This document shows positions 41,615 through 62,208 of a stretch of 64,000 nt of DNA, in pieces (positions within the stretch are counted from its first letter, which is position 1; every line of letters starts with the position of its first letter). This stretch comes from Haliclystus octoradiatus (taxonomy: Eukaryota > Cnidaria > Staurozoa > Stauromedusae > Haliclystidae), in NCBI GenBank assembly GCA_916610825.1, contig OU744446.1, positions 36,309,833 through 36,373,832 of the forward strand. The letters run 5' to 3'. A program made the position numbers and the translations under genes. The notes under the pieces were generated by a model. It saw nothing but the letters and a program-made list of their open reading frames with translations. It made no database searches and had not been told where the DNA came from.

Positions 41615-42500
41615 TTATGAAATCATTTCGTATATCTTCTGTACTTCTTGCAATTCAAATTCAACATATTTGCAGAGGATTGTATAGGCAATAACAAATG
41701 TTCCAAAGAATTGCAATAAAATCACAAACTTAACTGCAAAAAGAAAACAATTTTGATCAATTTATCATGCATGTATGTATGTTCATGTGAAGTAAAACTG
41801 GTTGAGTGGTTTTATCATATATCAGCCCTCAGAAATAGTACCACATACATTAACAAAGGCAACTTTCTTTCAACTCTTATACACATTCAATTTGACAGCC
41901 TAGCTACCTATGGTAATTTCACTAGGCGGTAAGTGATTGTAAATTTTGTGAAGCATTGTATAGGCTAGTCAAAGTAATTGTCGAGAGATTGGTCAATCCT
42001 TGTAGAATAGGCTAGCTAGTGAATTCGTTATAAGGTGACGCGTAACGGACTAACGGTTAATCTTTCAGTGCTAATCTTCAAGTCTCATAGTAAAATTTTT
42101 GCTACATAAGTTTGAGACTGAGAGCAATTAAAGCACAGCAAACCTGCATTTACCTGAGTATGATTTTACTGGATACCTATAAAAATGAGATATAAATGAT
42201 ATCATGAAAGGAAAAGGTGCATTTTTAGCAAAATCGTCTAAAAACATTTATCTTGAAATGTTAGGAGACGTTCAATGTAAAAACCAAACGATCGACTTCG
42301 TCTAGAGCATACAGGATAAAGATTTCAGTTACAGTAGTGGGTTAAATACTTACTGCTATAGTGCGCAAGATGAATTGATTGCTTATAGGAGCCAGAAACA
42401 GCCTGAACCAACTAGGAACATCAGAAATTCTTCCAAGAGGTAGCCTTCGACTTTCTCGAGCCCATTCGCACGAATCACAATAAACCAACCAAATTGACAA
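41615..42500 (-). CDS. Possible small membrane-protein gene, last two exons, unidentified
   Basis: On the minus strand a strong acceptor (TTTTTGCAG at about 41741-41734) opens a frame coding for FVILLQFFGTFVIAYTILC and then a charged tail ending KIYEMIS with TAA at 41617-41615, overlapped by AATAAA. Upstream, a minus-strand frame (about 42500-42354) containing CEWARESRRLPLG and PSWFRLFLAPISNQ runs to a good donor (GCA|GTAAGT at 42354). The two join in frame only if an AAG acceptor five bases inside (exon start 41728) is used. The product would be a single-pass membrane protein. I find no start codon and recognise no family. It may be divergent from GTPBP6. It could still be chance. Confidence 0.3.
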
Positions 42501-42888
42501 GTTTTAGAGCAACACAGATTATATAATTACAAAGTATTAGGTTGAAATAAACTTGAATGAAAAGGCATCCAAGGTGACTGACTGTCTGGTAAGTTTGATA
42601 TCAGCCACAATTCATAGTTTGAAACCGTCGACCAAGATAACTCTGATTTGATTTGAATTTAGCGCAAAGGTGAGATTGCCATCCTGCGCACGCGCAAACA
42701 AATCATAATGGCTGCAACTGCCTACCAAATAGTCACTGCGAAAAACATACTCCTGGTCTTATCAGTGGTCTGGTTAAAATTCAGAAATAATTATCACATT
42801 ATTCTCATAATTATATTCTTCTAAGCAACCGTCTGCTTCTTCATTCGCTTTATTTATTTTATTTAAAGCTGAGAGAAGAGAAGAAACA

Positions 42889-51037
<8,149 letters not shown>

Positions 51038-52433
51038 AATATATTATAATATGAATTTAAAAATGAAATCTATTTGAAGCTGATCTGAAGGGGTCAGCAT
51101 CAACAAATCTAGCGGTCCAGTACAACATTATTAGCCAATGCTGATGCCTTCCCCTACGAAAAACCGTCCATGAACAGTTCATGAACGTTAATTCACGAAC
51201 AGTTCATGAATGTTAATTCAAGAACAGTTCATGAACGTTTAATGGCTTCATTTTCCATGGACTGTTCATGAACCTTCACAGACAGTTTCTGAACAGTTCA
51301 TGAAAATTTGGGGCCATTTAACCTTCATGAATTGTTCTTAAATTAATGTTAATGAACTGTTCATGAATGGTTTTTCGTATCAGCTGATCTGTATTAGAAG
51401 CAACAGCAAAAACATGGTTATAAAGCATAGACGACATAGATATACTTTTATATATTTTCTATAATATATTATTTGTATAATAATATTGTAAATAGTTTAC
51501 TAAGTAAAGACATTACAGATTCCTCATTCTACACATTGATACACGTTTTATTACAATTGTTGTATTTCTATATAGCGCTATTTCATGATATATAAACCAG
51601 TTATTCTTTACAATAAAATTTTCTTAATATAATAATTGTCTGACTATTTCTAGACGATTTAAAAAGTTTTTTCAAATGATAAGCGTGCTTGGAGTTTTAG
51701 AAGTTTAATTGTTCTGATATGCGGAACAATTCAATAGAATTATATTATCCCTAACTTTTTCTATGAAATAAGAAACTTACTATTTTTAAATATTTAAGTG
51801 GATTAGCTGGATAGGAATTTATTGAAATAATTGACACCTTCTGCGAAAAACAGTTCAGGAGTTCATGAACAGTTCATGAAAATTGAAGCCATTTAACGTT
51901 CATGAACTCCTGGACTGCGGAAAATGTGCTGATTTCATGAACTTAGTGAGCTACTGAACCGTTCATGATCAGCTCACAAACACATGTTATGTTATTGACA
52001 GTTTTTGCAGAGGCAAGCAACGTCAAACTGAAAATATGTCCCATTGTTTGAAATTGACACTGTTAATAATTTTCAGAACAAATTTGTAGAACTCATGAAC
52101 TGTTCATGAACAGTTCATTCACCTCAAATGGCCTATTTTTCCTTGTACGTTTTCATTAACAGTTCATGAAATTGGAAATTTTACTTCAGTGAACTGTTTT
52201 CACAGGCATACCCCTGCAAAAAACAGTTCAGAAGTTCATGAACAGTTCATGAAAGTTAAATGGCTCCAATTTTCCTGAACTGTTCAGTTTATGCTATTAT
52301 CAAATGATTACACTCCTGTGACAGTTTACCTAACTACAAATAATAATAATATACAGTATTCAATAAAAATAATACAAGAAATGTATGGTGCCCCAAATTA
52401 AGAAATGTTAAGATATAATAAATAAATTAGATT
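51038..52433. other. Intergenic space between convergent GTPBP6 and RP2, filled by TTCATGAAC MITEs
   Basis: Copies at about 51150-51380 and 51840-52290 make up half the interval. The rest is AT-rich, with AATAAA-type signals on both strands (for example AATAAAATTTTC near 51612) that may end either transcript. Confidence 0.6.
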
Positions 52434-55400
52434 TTACGACATTTGCATATCAGAAAAATTATGAAAAGAATCAAGCATTTCATCAGTTCCTTTTATAACT
52501 CTGTAGTTTGAATTATCAGAAATGTTTTCTTTTAAAATCGATTCAATTGTTTCATATCCATCTTCACAGTTAAATTCCAAATGTATAACATCACCTGAAG
52601 AAAAAGAATGACGTACTTATATAATAAAATATAATGTTTATTTCAACCCCAATGAATCAAAAAATACACTGTCAGAGTTTCAATTAGTAAGTGGCTGACG
52701 TCATCCCAAGAGCAACGTTTCCATGTATTATTCGGAAGACACATTTTTGTAACATTTCAGTTCTATCCAGTATGTTTGAAGTATAATTTTATAGGCAAAA
52801 GTCAAACTCAAATTTACACAGGATCCGACAATACGGATGAAACTAATTGCTCCATGTATAAATAAAGTACTTTTAAATTGCTTGGCAAAGGAAAATTTCC
52901 GGTAAAATATTTGCAGGCACTTTCAGGGCAAACTTATATGGTCGCAGGCACTAAAAATGTTTTTGACTGACTGCTGTGAGTAAGTTTACTGACTTAAAAA
53001 CATAGAATCAAAATTTTATTTTTCATATTTTTCTAATTATTTTAGCTTTATATCCAGTATTTTGCCTTTTCCTTCTGAATTTTGTTAGCCTTCCGCAAAC
53101 CAGGTTTCCAAGTTTCCAGACTTTGTTGGACCCTAATTATACAATTAATGATTGTCAATCATATGGTGTACACTGGTGGCTAAAGTGGGGATTCCACTAT
53201 GCCAGATAGGCTAAAAGTTATACCGGCTCCATTGTTGGAATACTCGAGCACAGCTCTGAAGAATACACAGATCAATTCAACTCGCGTTCGATAACTCACT
53301 AGCTGATGAATGGCACCCTTGTAGCACCAAGATTTGTGTATATCAACATGATGATGTTGGCAACAATAGCATCGGATTTGTCCAGCTCCAATACAACACT
53401 CGGCTCATGAAAAATCAACCAACAGTTCTCAGTTTATTGGCCTCCAAAACATATTGAGCAATTGTCGCACTGTTTCCTATGAGCCATAGTTTATGTCACA
53501 CAGGATTGCATGTAAGAAGAGAAAACGAATGCATCAGAAAACAAAAGCGTATCCTTCAAGTCTTCTCCTGGAATGACTCTTCATATAGAAAGTGTGCTGC
53601 ATGGACTTCATTGTATAGGAAATCACACAGTTTTAGTTCAATTCAGGATTAATTTGCACAAACGGGTTTTTCAAAAAGTTTCAAAATTGCAGGAATTTCG
53701 TTGCCAGGAGGTTCATTCTTATTTCTAGCGTCAAGTTCAAATTACAAGATTGATTGCATTTTTGGACATGGTTTTTGTTTTATGATGATATGGTCATTTG
53801 ACGTCTTATCTCTGAAGTAATTAACCAATCAGATTGACCAAATCAATTTCGTTATTAAATATTATGAAATGAGGTTGCTATACTATCTGTGTTTCACACA
53901 TTATATAAATCATGGTTACAAATACAGTACAACGTTCCAGTGCTAATGCAGGAGGTATTTCCCTTCATCGTGTTACTCTTTTTAAGTTTCTAGACAAGGG
54001 TTTTTTGCTAAGAGGAATAATCACATCAAATGAATTAAATGACTTACCTTTCTTTGTAATTTCTAATGGTACTTGTATTTTGAATATTCGTTCCATATCA
54101 CCTTCTATTATTGGCATTTGTTTAGTGTGAACAAGAACTAATGATTCCTAAAATGCATAAAAGATTAAAAAGTTCTGAGAACACATGTTTTTCAAGTCAC
54201 TGAGACGTTATTTATGTAACATGTGCACAGAACATTTTATAAAAACAGTTTAGATCATTAAACTCCCCAAAAATCAAATCGATTTAACATGTACTCTTCA
54301 TTAAAAAGCACACAGCTTAATTATGGTTAATAAACTCAGTTTATTTGACACAAGGGTTTAAAGGTGAAACTATATTTATTTAGTTCAGGTCTAGTCAATA
54401 ATTTTCCTTGACAAAGTATGCTTGCCTGTGTCCAAATCGATTAATAAAATTGCATAACCATCTTTCGTAATTGTAAATGATTTTGAGTTTATGCCGAACA
54501 GTAGAATACAATTCTGAATCAATAAAGATGTACATAATTCCAATACAAAACAATTTATTCAAAATTAAGTTCCAGCAAAATGACTATTTTCTTAGGATGT
54601 TGACTTGGGTTGGCAGAAGTGGCAAAATTACTTTCTTCGATTCACCAACAATTTTGATCATCTTCAAAGTGCTACGCCGGCTCTTGCCAATTCATCCCGA
54701 TCGACTCAAACTTGATTTGGAGGTGGCCAAATGACTTTTATTTGGCCAACAATCATAAAAATCAGAGTTGATGTGTGTTGGCCAACAGAAAAAGTCATTT
54801 GGTTAGGACTTGCCTGTTGGTTAATAATAAAGTGTATATACTTGTGATTTACATTGCCAAGGCACAAATGCTTATCTATCTGAAGGACAAACGAATTTAC
54901 AGATCGATACAAAAAACATGTGAGTTACCTACAAGACGTAGTGTTACCTATGTGCACCTACAAGTTCAGTCAAAGATGGTGCAGACACTCTGATATAGAG
55001 TTATTAGTACATTCGAGCATTGACAATGTTAACTTACTAGTGATGTTATGTTGTTTATAATTTCCATTGCTTTTCCTTTGACATCATGAAACAGTAACAC
55101 AAATACAGTCTGAAAAACAAACAAAGAATTGAAAGGATTACCATTAGGCTGCTGATTTAACCTTTGCGATAAAACTTATTGAGTTTATGAACTATTCATG
55201 AACAGTTCATCAACTTTACAAACTTTCATAACCTGTTAATGGACGCTTTCGAAACAGTTCATAAACAGTTAATGAATTAGGTCATTGAACGTTCATGAAC
55301 TCAACTAATCTTCTAGCAGGAGTTAATTCAGTAGCCTAACTTTTAAACTGGAATCTGTTACAAATGTTAAACTATTCATTTAACATATTCAATAAATGTG

Positions 55401-58400
55401 GAATTAAATGACTTTACCATAATTGTATTTATCACAACCCCCTCAAGTATGATTATAGGTCCCATTGCTAAAAACCTTTTAGCAGTTCATGAACAGTTCA
55501 TGAACATTGAATGGACCCAATTTTCCTGAACTGTTTACAAACTCCTGAAATGTTTTTCGCAGGAATTTACCTGTGAGAATGTTTTTCGTCTTTCTCCGTG
55601 TGTTAACGGCACAATTGATTGACTTTTCTCATATGAAAGACCATCAATTTCAAATTGACTTTGATAAGGTGGTTGTAAACATTTCCAATTATCTAATAGC
55701 ATTGACCAATTTGTTTCATCAGGTACAGGTGTAAAATCATGAATCTTACTCCAATTATTACTAAATACGCCAAGATTAGCTTTAGAAAATTGATCTATAG
55801 TTTAATAAAATCATAAATTAAATTAGCTAAGAACTGCCCCCCCCTGCGAAAAACAGTTCAGGAGTTCATGAACAGTCCATGAACAGTTCATGAATGTTAA
55901 ATGGCCCAAAATTTTCATAAACCTCAATGACTGTTCATGAACAGATCATGAACAGTCCATGAACAGTCCATGAAAATTTGTGGCCATTTAACATGAAAAT
56001 TTGTGGCCATTTAACGTTCACAAACTGTTCATGAACTCCAGAACTGTTTTCACAGGGGTGCCTGGAGTCAGTATCTAGCCTTGTCAACATAGTTTCTGAA
56101 TGTTGAATGGTCTAATTTTCATGAACTCTTTATGAACCCATGAACACTGAATACCTTATTAAGCATTCTTGAAATAAGATTAACCAATTTTGCTTTTTAA
56201 TGTGCTACATATTATTTTTATAAACTATTGTATTAACTTCTTGTTATTATCATCTTCATTACTCGGTCCGTCATTTAATATGATAGGAGGTAGACTGATA
56301 TTGAAATTGATGGCTTCGGGATTAGCAGGCAAATAGCGGATACTGGACAATTAGCATCTTTTCATAATATTTTGCATCAAGAATTGTCTTACCGGTATTC
56401 ACAAGTTTCTTTGTCTGACCTGTGATTTGTGGCGTTCTTTGTGCAGCAAATATGTTGGGCGTAAGAAGGACAGCACATTCCTATAATGTGATCCTCTATA
56501 CTAGCCTACTAGTAGCCTACTGGAAACCAGAGTGAAAAATCTTTTGGAGAACTTCAAATGGATGCTGTAGGCCTCAAAAAGTAGATATAGCCCTTCATGA
56601 ATGTTAGCCTAAACATACCAATTGTATTCACTGTGCCATTTATATCCACAAAGTGTTAATAGAACAGTCCATGAACTTGTTTTGAACAGAGCCATCTATA
56701 TACAAGACTTTGAGACACTCTCTGATGTGCCGCTCTCAGCTCCAATTGGACAGATGCCAGTCGCATGATTTTATCGACGCCATTTTCGTTCTGTCAAATC
56801 CAGGCTCGCGAAAATTGAACAAAGCGCACAAAAATAGTATGATTTCCAAAAACTTTTTGTTCAAAAGCAAAGCCTCATTTTCAATAGAACAAAAATGACG
56901 ATTTTCGAGCCCCAGAAGTTGTGTGTCTGAAAGCTTATAAATACATGGCTCTGGTTTTGAATGGGTCAGTATGAAAGGAACAGTATCTTGTAATCATACT
57001 TGCTAGATCAGGATAAAAACATTGATAACATCCGAATCGCATAGACGTTGACGCTTCTATAATTGGTTGAGTAGCACATATCAATTGAAAATCCATTTTT
57101 TTACAATCTCGTGTTCTATGAAATAATAAGAAATAATCAATAAAATAAAACAAACATACGTAGGTTGCCCTACTGAAATGGAATTCTAAAATATCACAAA
57201 GGTCTTCTGCGGTCATATAAATGTGAGCATGAAATCCTGTGGGTAAAACATGACTCAAAAAACCAGGAAATACTGCTAATTACCTTGAAAATTTTGACCC
57301 GTGAGATAATACAGAAATCATAACTTTATCTAACACCTAATTCAACAAATAACGGCTACGAATTGCCAAACGATATTTAGCTCAAGCTGTTTATTTTTAC
57401 TAAAAATGTGTCCAAGGTCACAAATGCTATAGATTTGAACAATCTTAAAATTGGAATTTTCTCAATATAGTCACCTATACTGTGTATTATTTCAGTATCA
57501 AAGTGGAATTTTATAAACATTATGCAATGCAATAACCAAATTATTATGAAAGGCTTTGGTCTTATTTTTGTTCTAATACTGTCTTTTTCTTCTGCCGTAA
57601 ATGTTTATCTTTAAAAGTATACCCCTGAGAAAAAACAGTCTGGGAGTTCATGAACGTTAAATGGCCCCAAATATTCATGAACTGTTCATGAACATGAATA
57701 TGAGTTTGAAATTTTTATTGAGGGGTGTGACACCCCCTAGGATTTACGGCCAGGTGTCAAACAACCAGAGTCTAATTCGATATTGGTTTAATGTATGTAT
57801 GTATGTATGTATCTTGTAGCACAATGGCTAACGGGCAAATAAACAAAGGATGATATTTTTAAATGTATCCTCAATTAATAGATGATTTAAATATTTTCTA
57901 AACATACCTAAATTGCTGACATGCAACTATACATCTGCAATCACTACAGTCCCTAAAGAAGACACTAAAAAGAGAGAAAATGATATCATATAATTTGTAA
58001 CATGACAATGTGAGATCTATAGGGAAAACAGTTCATGGGTTCATAAACTCTTCATTAAACTGTTTATAATGTGTCCACTACCAGTTCATGAATGTTCGTA
58101 AAGTAAATTTATGATTAATTATTTATGTTTCTCTTACCTGCCGCTAACAGGGCCAATGAAAATATTGCAATTGACACAATCGTCTATCGTCACGGTTGCT
58201 GAATTATCAAATATAAATATATCGCTACCCTAAAAGTAACAATAAAATCAGCTTTCAGGAGAATCCATATCAATTAAGGGTCAACAGACATAGTATAGAT
58301 TTTAACCCCTGCGAAAACAAATCAGGAGTTCATGAACGTTAAAGACCCTAAATTTCATGAACTGTTTATGAACTGCTTGTGAGGGTTCATGAACAGTTCA

Positions 58401-61400
58401 GGAAAATCGAAGGCATTTAACATTCATGAACTGTTCATGAACTTTTTATGAACTCCTGAACTGTTTTTCGTAGGGGAAATTCCAAAATTTTCCTGAACTG
58501 TTCATGAATGTATGTGAATGATCCATAAAAACTTTATGGACAGTTCATGAGATTCCTGAATAGATTATGGAAATTAGCGCATGGGCATAGTTTATAGCGC
58601 AAGAACTCAGTAGCCTAAATATTTTGCAGGATTGCTTTCAATCAAGTCGTTAAAGCAACTAGAAACTGATAACTAATATTAATAATAGGCCTAAATATAA
58701 CATTTTACAGTCATCCATGACTGAAAGGCCCCCAGTAAACACATGTGCCCGCTTATTGGGGAAAACAAAAGGATTTACATAGCCCATTTCATGATGGTAT
58801 ATGCGATAAAAAACACACAATAATTGGTGCAACAGTCTCGATTTAATCTAAAATCATCTTCAGGCAATGTAAAAAGAGAAAAGTTACATGAATATTTATA
58901 AATTCAATAGACAAAAGAGATATATTTTTATATAAATATTCACGTAACATTTTTAACTCTCTCTTTTTACATTGCCTGAAAATGATTTTAGATTAAATCA
59001 AAACCGTTGCACCAATTATTGTGTTTTTTATCGCATTTATAGGCTACCATCATGAAATTCATGTCAAGTAAACCTTTACGGTGGAATTACATAGCCTATA
59101 AATGGGTAATACAAACAGTTAACAAATGTGTGGACGACGCTCTGCCAATTAGCACAATTAGCCATAGAATATAAAATTGAATGGTCATAAAATGGAAATG
59201 CAAACATGATTGCAAATATGGTAGAGCCCAAAGAAACTCAACTTTAAACTCACATTGCAATCACGAATGATAAATTGTTGACCATTAATTGTTCCTGGCA
59301 GCCGACCACACGTTTCGTCATTCTTATCACTTATCGTAAAATCTTCAATGTTGATATTTTTACGTTGATCCCTAGATAATAAGAAATGTATATGTAGCTA
59401 TTATTGGCTGTTTGCAGATATCCCTAATAAAAACATATATATGCCTATATATCTTCTTCTTAAAACATTTTCAGGCAAAAGTCTGTAGCAACAGTTTTGA
59501 TTTTTGCTTTGTCGCAAGTATTTGCCGGTTTTGTACTGCACTTTTGTCTCGGAATAGCTACCATAACCAAACAAATGATGCAAAGAAGAAGAATGCCTTG
59601 AATTACAATACTGTACTCTGAAATATATATCATCAACGATGTTAATAACGCAATTTTTTATTTGCAATTATTTAGAAATTTTGGATGTTTTATCTCTCAT
59701 GATGTCTAAGTTGTTTTGGCTTGCGTGATCCAAACACGGGAGTAAGCCAATCAAATCATTAGAATAGTATTCGAAAATCTCTCGAGTTTTACGATGTGTA
59801 TTCTTTGACTCTTTCGCCATACCTTATTATTAATAAAAACATTTATAATCTTCTTCTTAAAAATTTTCAGGCAAAAGTCAGTAGCAACAGTGTTTTTTGA
59901 TTTTATTATCAGTTGTTTTAATTGTTAAATATACAATTCTTAGCATGCAAGTTCTAAACTTATTTATTTCTAAAACCTAATATGTTATGTAAATAACAAA
60001 CTTTATTTAATTTTAAGATACAATTAAATATTTTATTCAATTTTGAAAATGGCTAGAGATATTAGCCGAAACTCCGTTGAGTTTAAAAATAAATTGAGAA
60101 ACTGTTACCATTGACTTGTGCCTTATAAAACATTTAAATCATTGAATATACAAAGTGGATAATGTTCCAGCTGCCGGAATCCTGATTACTAGCGATAATG
60201 TTTCGTGCGTCTTTTGCGCATGCGTTATCTGTTGTCTGCTTTCTCTCACATTAGTTCAACATGCAATGGCGACGGACGGTCCTGTTCCTCGACCACATTA
60301 ATAACAATTCTGTTTATCAATTTAATCGTAGAATATATAAAAGAATTTAAAATGAAAGCGCTAGACGGTGAAAGCATTATATATGAGAGATTCACAACGC
60401 TAAATACCACACCAAACGTGCTCCTAAACTTATAGAAAAAGCGAACAAACTCGGCTTCGATTTTGAGTTTCATAGTTTTGACTTTCGATACACGTCAAAT
60501 CAGAATTAGTAGGCATATAGCACCAGTTACAAGAGAAGAAATTACCTAATAAGTTATTATCCCAAATTATTACAATCACCAAAGTAAAATGTTTTGAAAT
60601 GTTATTAACCTACATAAATATTCTCTGAAACCTTCAGAACGCCAAATAAATGTCACGACACTCAAATATTGAAAACGCTGGGCCACGTCGCTGAAAAACT
60701 TTGATAAATCGAAAACAGGATAAAATTATGAATGCACAGATATGTTTAATATCGTTTCTGTCTTATATTTATTCCAAAACAGTCGATCCAATCTACGATG
60801 CTATGAATTCTTTTACAAACTATTTAAGATTTAATTTGGATCGATTGACACGTCCATGTTTACTATCTATATACGCATGCGCAATGGACGCACGGAACAT
60901 TATCTTTTGAGAACAACTTTCCGGCAGCCGGAACAATATCCACCGTGTTAAATATAACATGAAATAGGAATTCTTTCAAAAAATGATAGTGTATAGCCTA
61001 ACAAATATAATATGAGGTGAACACATGTATGTGAGAGTGTTCATTGATGTTTGTTAAGACAGAGCATAATATGTAATTAACACAAAGATGAGGCAAAAGC
61101 TTATTGCTTCATCTTTGTTTCAATTCTACTGTATAGCCTATAAATCAAAAACATTGTAACGTAAGATAACATACAGTGTGAAAAAAACACTTTGTAAAGA
61201 CTTGCGAATCAAACAATCAAAGTTGAATATCAGCAGAAATGTTTAACTCCAAACGAACCTAGGAAAGCATTTTTCTCAATTATTAATGACATTAATGCTG
61301 TATTTGAAATCAAATTTCCCTCTGTATTTATGCTTTACACTAGCAATGAGTGCATGTCCAGTATCTGGACCTTGGGTGACAAAAGAGTAAAATTTATGGA

Positions 61401-61910
61401 TAAAAATTAGTAAATATAGCTTTGTGTAATAAAATATAAGCATAATTGTGTGGCATATTCTGCTGACCGGTTTTGCCCCAAACTATTATAAGATCTTAGC
61501 TGCAGCCAGCAGACTCTAGACAAGTTTGTATTCTTTTGAACATATTATTGCTAAGTTTAAATAGAAACAAAAATCTCATTTGTTTACACTTAAGTAGAAT
61601 TGAAGTTTCATAGAATTACACAACAAAGCGAGCCTATGCCCAAACCCATGTCTTCATCGGTAGTCTCCGTTCAGATAGCGGTCATGGTCATCGACTCAAC
61701 AGTTCATCTTAATCATCTAATCTTATGTAACCTATTGATAACCTTCGCCAAAGCCGCCTATATTGCTGTGTACTATTATTCTGACACAGGCTCAAGCCCA
61801 AGTGGAATTGCTATATTTTAAAAAGGTTTCTCGTACCAGCTGTATGCTGGTTCATTGTCAGACTTCTCATCATCCAATTGACCTCCTGCTTTTGACTCCA
61901 AACAACCCAT
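52434..61910 (-). CDS. RP2: RP2, ARL3 GTPase-activating protein (TBCC domain)
   Basis: Nine minus-strand exons give 337 residues (human 350): 61910-61837, 59371-59254, 58229-58138, 57964-57908, 57115-57000, 55794-55571, 55109-55038, 54147-54048 and 52594-52434. All junctions are in phase and the protein aligns with human RP2 end to end. It starts MGCLESK, the acylation signal (Gly2 myristoylation, Cys3 palmitoylation) that places RP2 on membranes. Residues 25-150 are the TBCC beta-helix. Arg114 and Glu134, equivalent to human catalytic Arg118 and Glu138, are present, so ARL3 GAP activity is likely kept. The C-terminal NDK-like domain ends [11 protein letters not shown], like human SFYNFADIQMGI. 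It acts in ciliary cargo release. It is head-to-head with IVD and tail-to-tail with GTPBP6. Introns are crowded with palindromic MITEs. Confidence 0.95.
55170..56150. mobile_element. TTCATGAAC MITE copies around RP2 exon 6
   Basis: Copies at about 55170-55320, 55470-55565 and 55845-56065. The second ends four bases from the exon 55571-55794 donor region (CGCAGGAATTTAC), so the early intron is element sequence. Confidence 0.7.
56687..56953. mobile_element. hAT-type MITE with perfect 8-bp target duplication
   Basis: Ends CAGAGCCAT / ATGGCTCTG, flanked by GTTTTGAA at 56679-56686 and 56954-56961. Older relatives: 13211-13485 and half copies near 1570-1660 and 3120-3243. It lies 46 bases beyond the donor of RP2 exon 57115-57000. 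Confidence 0.9.
57615..58570. mobile_element. TTCATGAAC MITE copies around RP2 exons 3 and 4
   Basis: Copies at about 57615-57720, 58020-58100 and 58305-58570; the last has CCCCTGCGAAAACAAATCAG and CTGTTTTTCGTAGGGG ends. Confidence 0.7.
58788..59060. repeat. Long inverted repeat (arms about 115 bp) in RP2 intron
   Basis: Left arm 58788-58910 and right arm 58930-59055 are inverted copies with a short spacer. The arms contain CTGAAGAT, then GATTT...AAATC, then GAGAC or AAAAC, and TTGCACC, which recalls a degraded hammerhead with very short stem III. It lies between RP2 exons 2 and 3. Confidence 0.6.
60151..60947. mobile_element. Foldback DNA element with about 75-bp inverted ends, in RP2 intron 1
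   Basis: The left end (GTGGATAATGTTCCAGCTGC...GCGCATGCGTTA) and right end are inverted copies over about 75 bp, both with CCGGCAGCCGGAA-like and TTGCGCATGCG motifs. The interior has no recognised transposase. I see no clear target duplication, so the superfamily is open. Confidence 0.7.
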
Positions 61911-62208
61911 TTTCTCGTAAATTCCTGCAATAACAGCGGTAACTAAGTGAAAAGAATGATAGACGCTTTTCAAAATTCAAAATGGTATTGAAATGGAAAA
62001 CAGAGAGGCAGCTCGAGCCTCGTTCGATGAAAAACAAATTAAACATGTTCTACTATTCCTCAGCTTTCCAAGGAAAACTTTTCTCAAAAACTTAACCAAT
62101 TTGCAGGGCCTGGTGATTTCAAACTTTGATTCTGTGTCATCCATTTCAATTTCTCCTTCACAAAGTTACGTTTTGTAACGTTAAATTTAACATATTAACT
62201 CGTTCATT
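61911..62208. promoter_or_regulatory. Shared divergent promoter of RP2 and IVD
   Basis: Only 298 bp separate the two start codons, which point away from each other. I see no TATA box at a convincing position and no CpG-rich stretch. Both 5' UTRs must lie inside or spread over this interval. Co-regulation is inference from the spacing. Confidence 0.6.

Noticed and set aside
59760-59818. RP2 first exon at the minus-strand ATG near 59818
   Set aside because: Does not encode the acylated MGC start and has no donor fitting exon 2; the exon at 61910-61837 does both and joins in phase.
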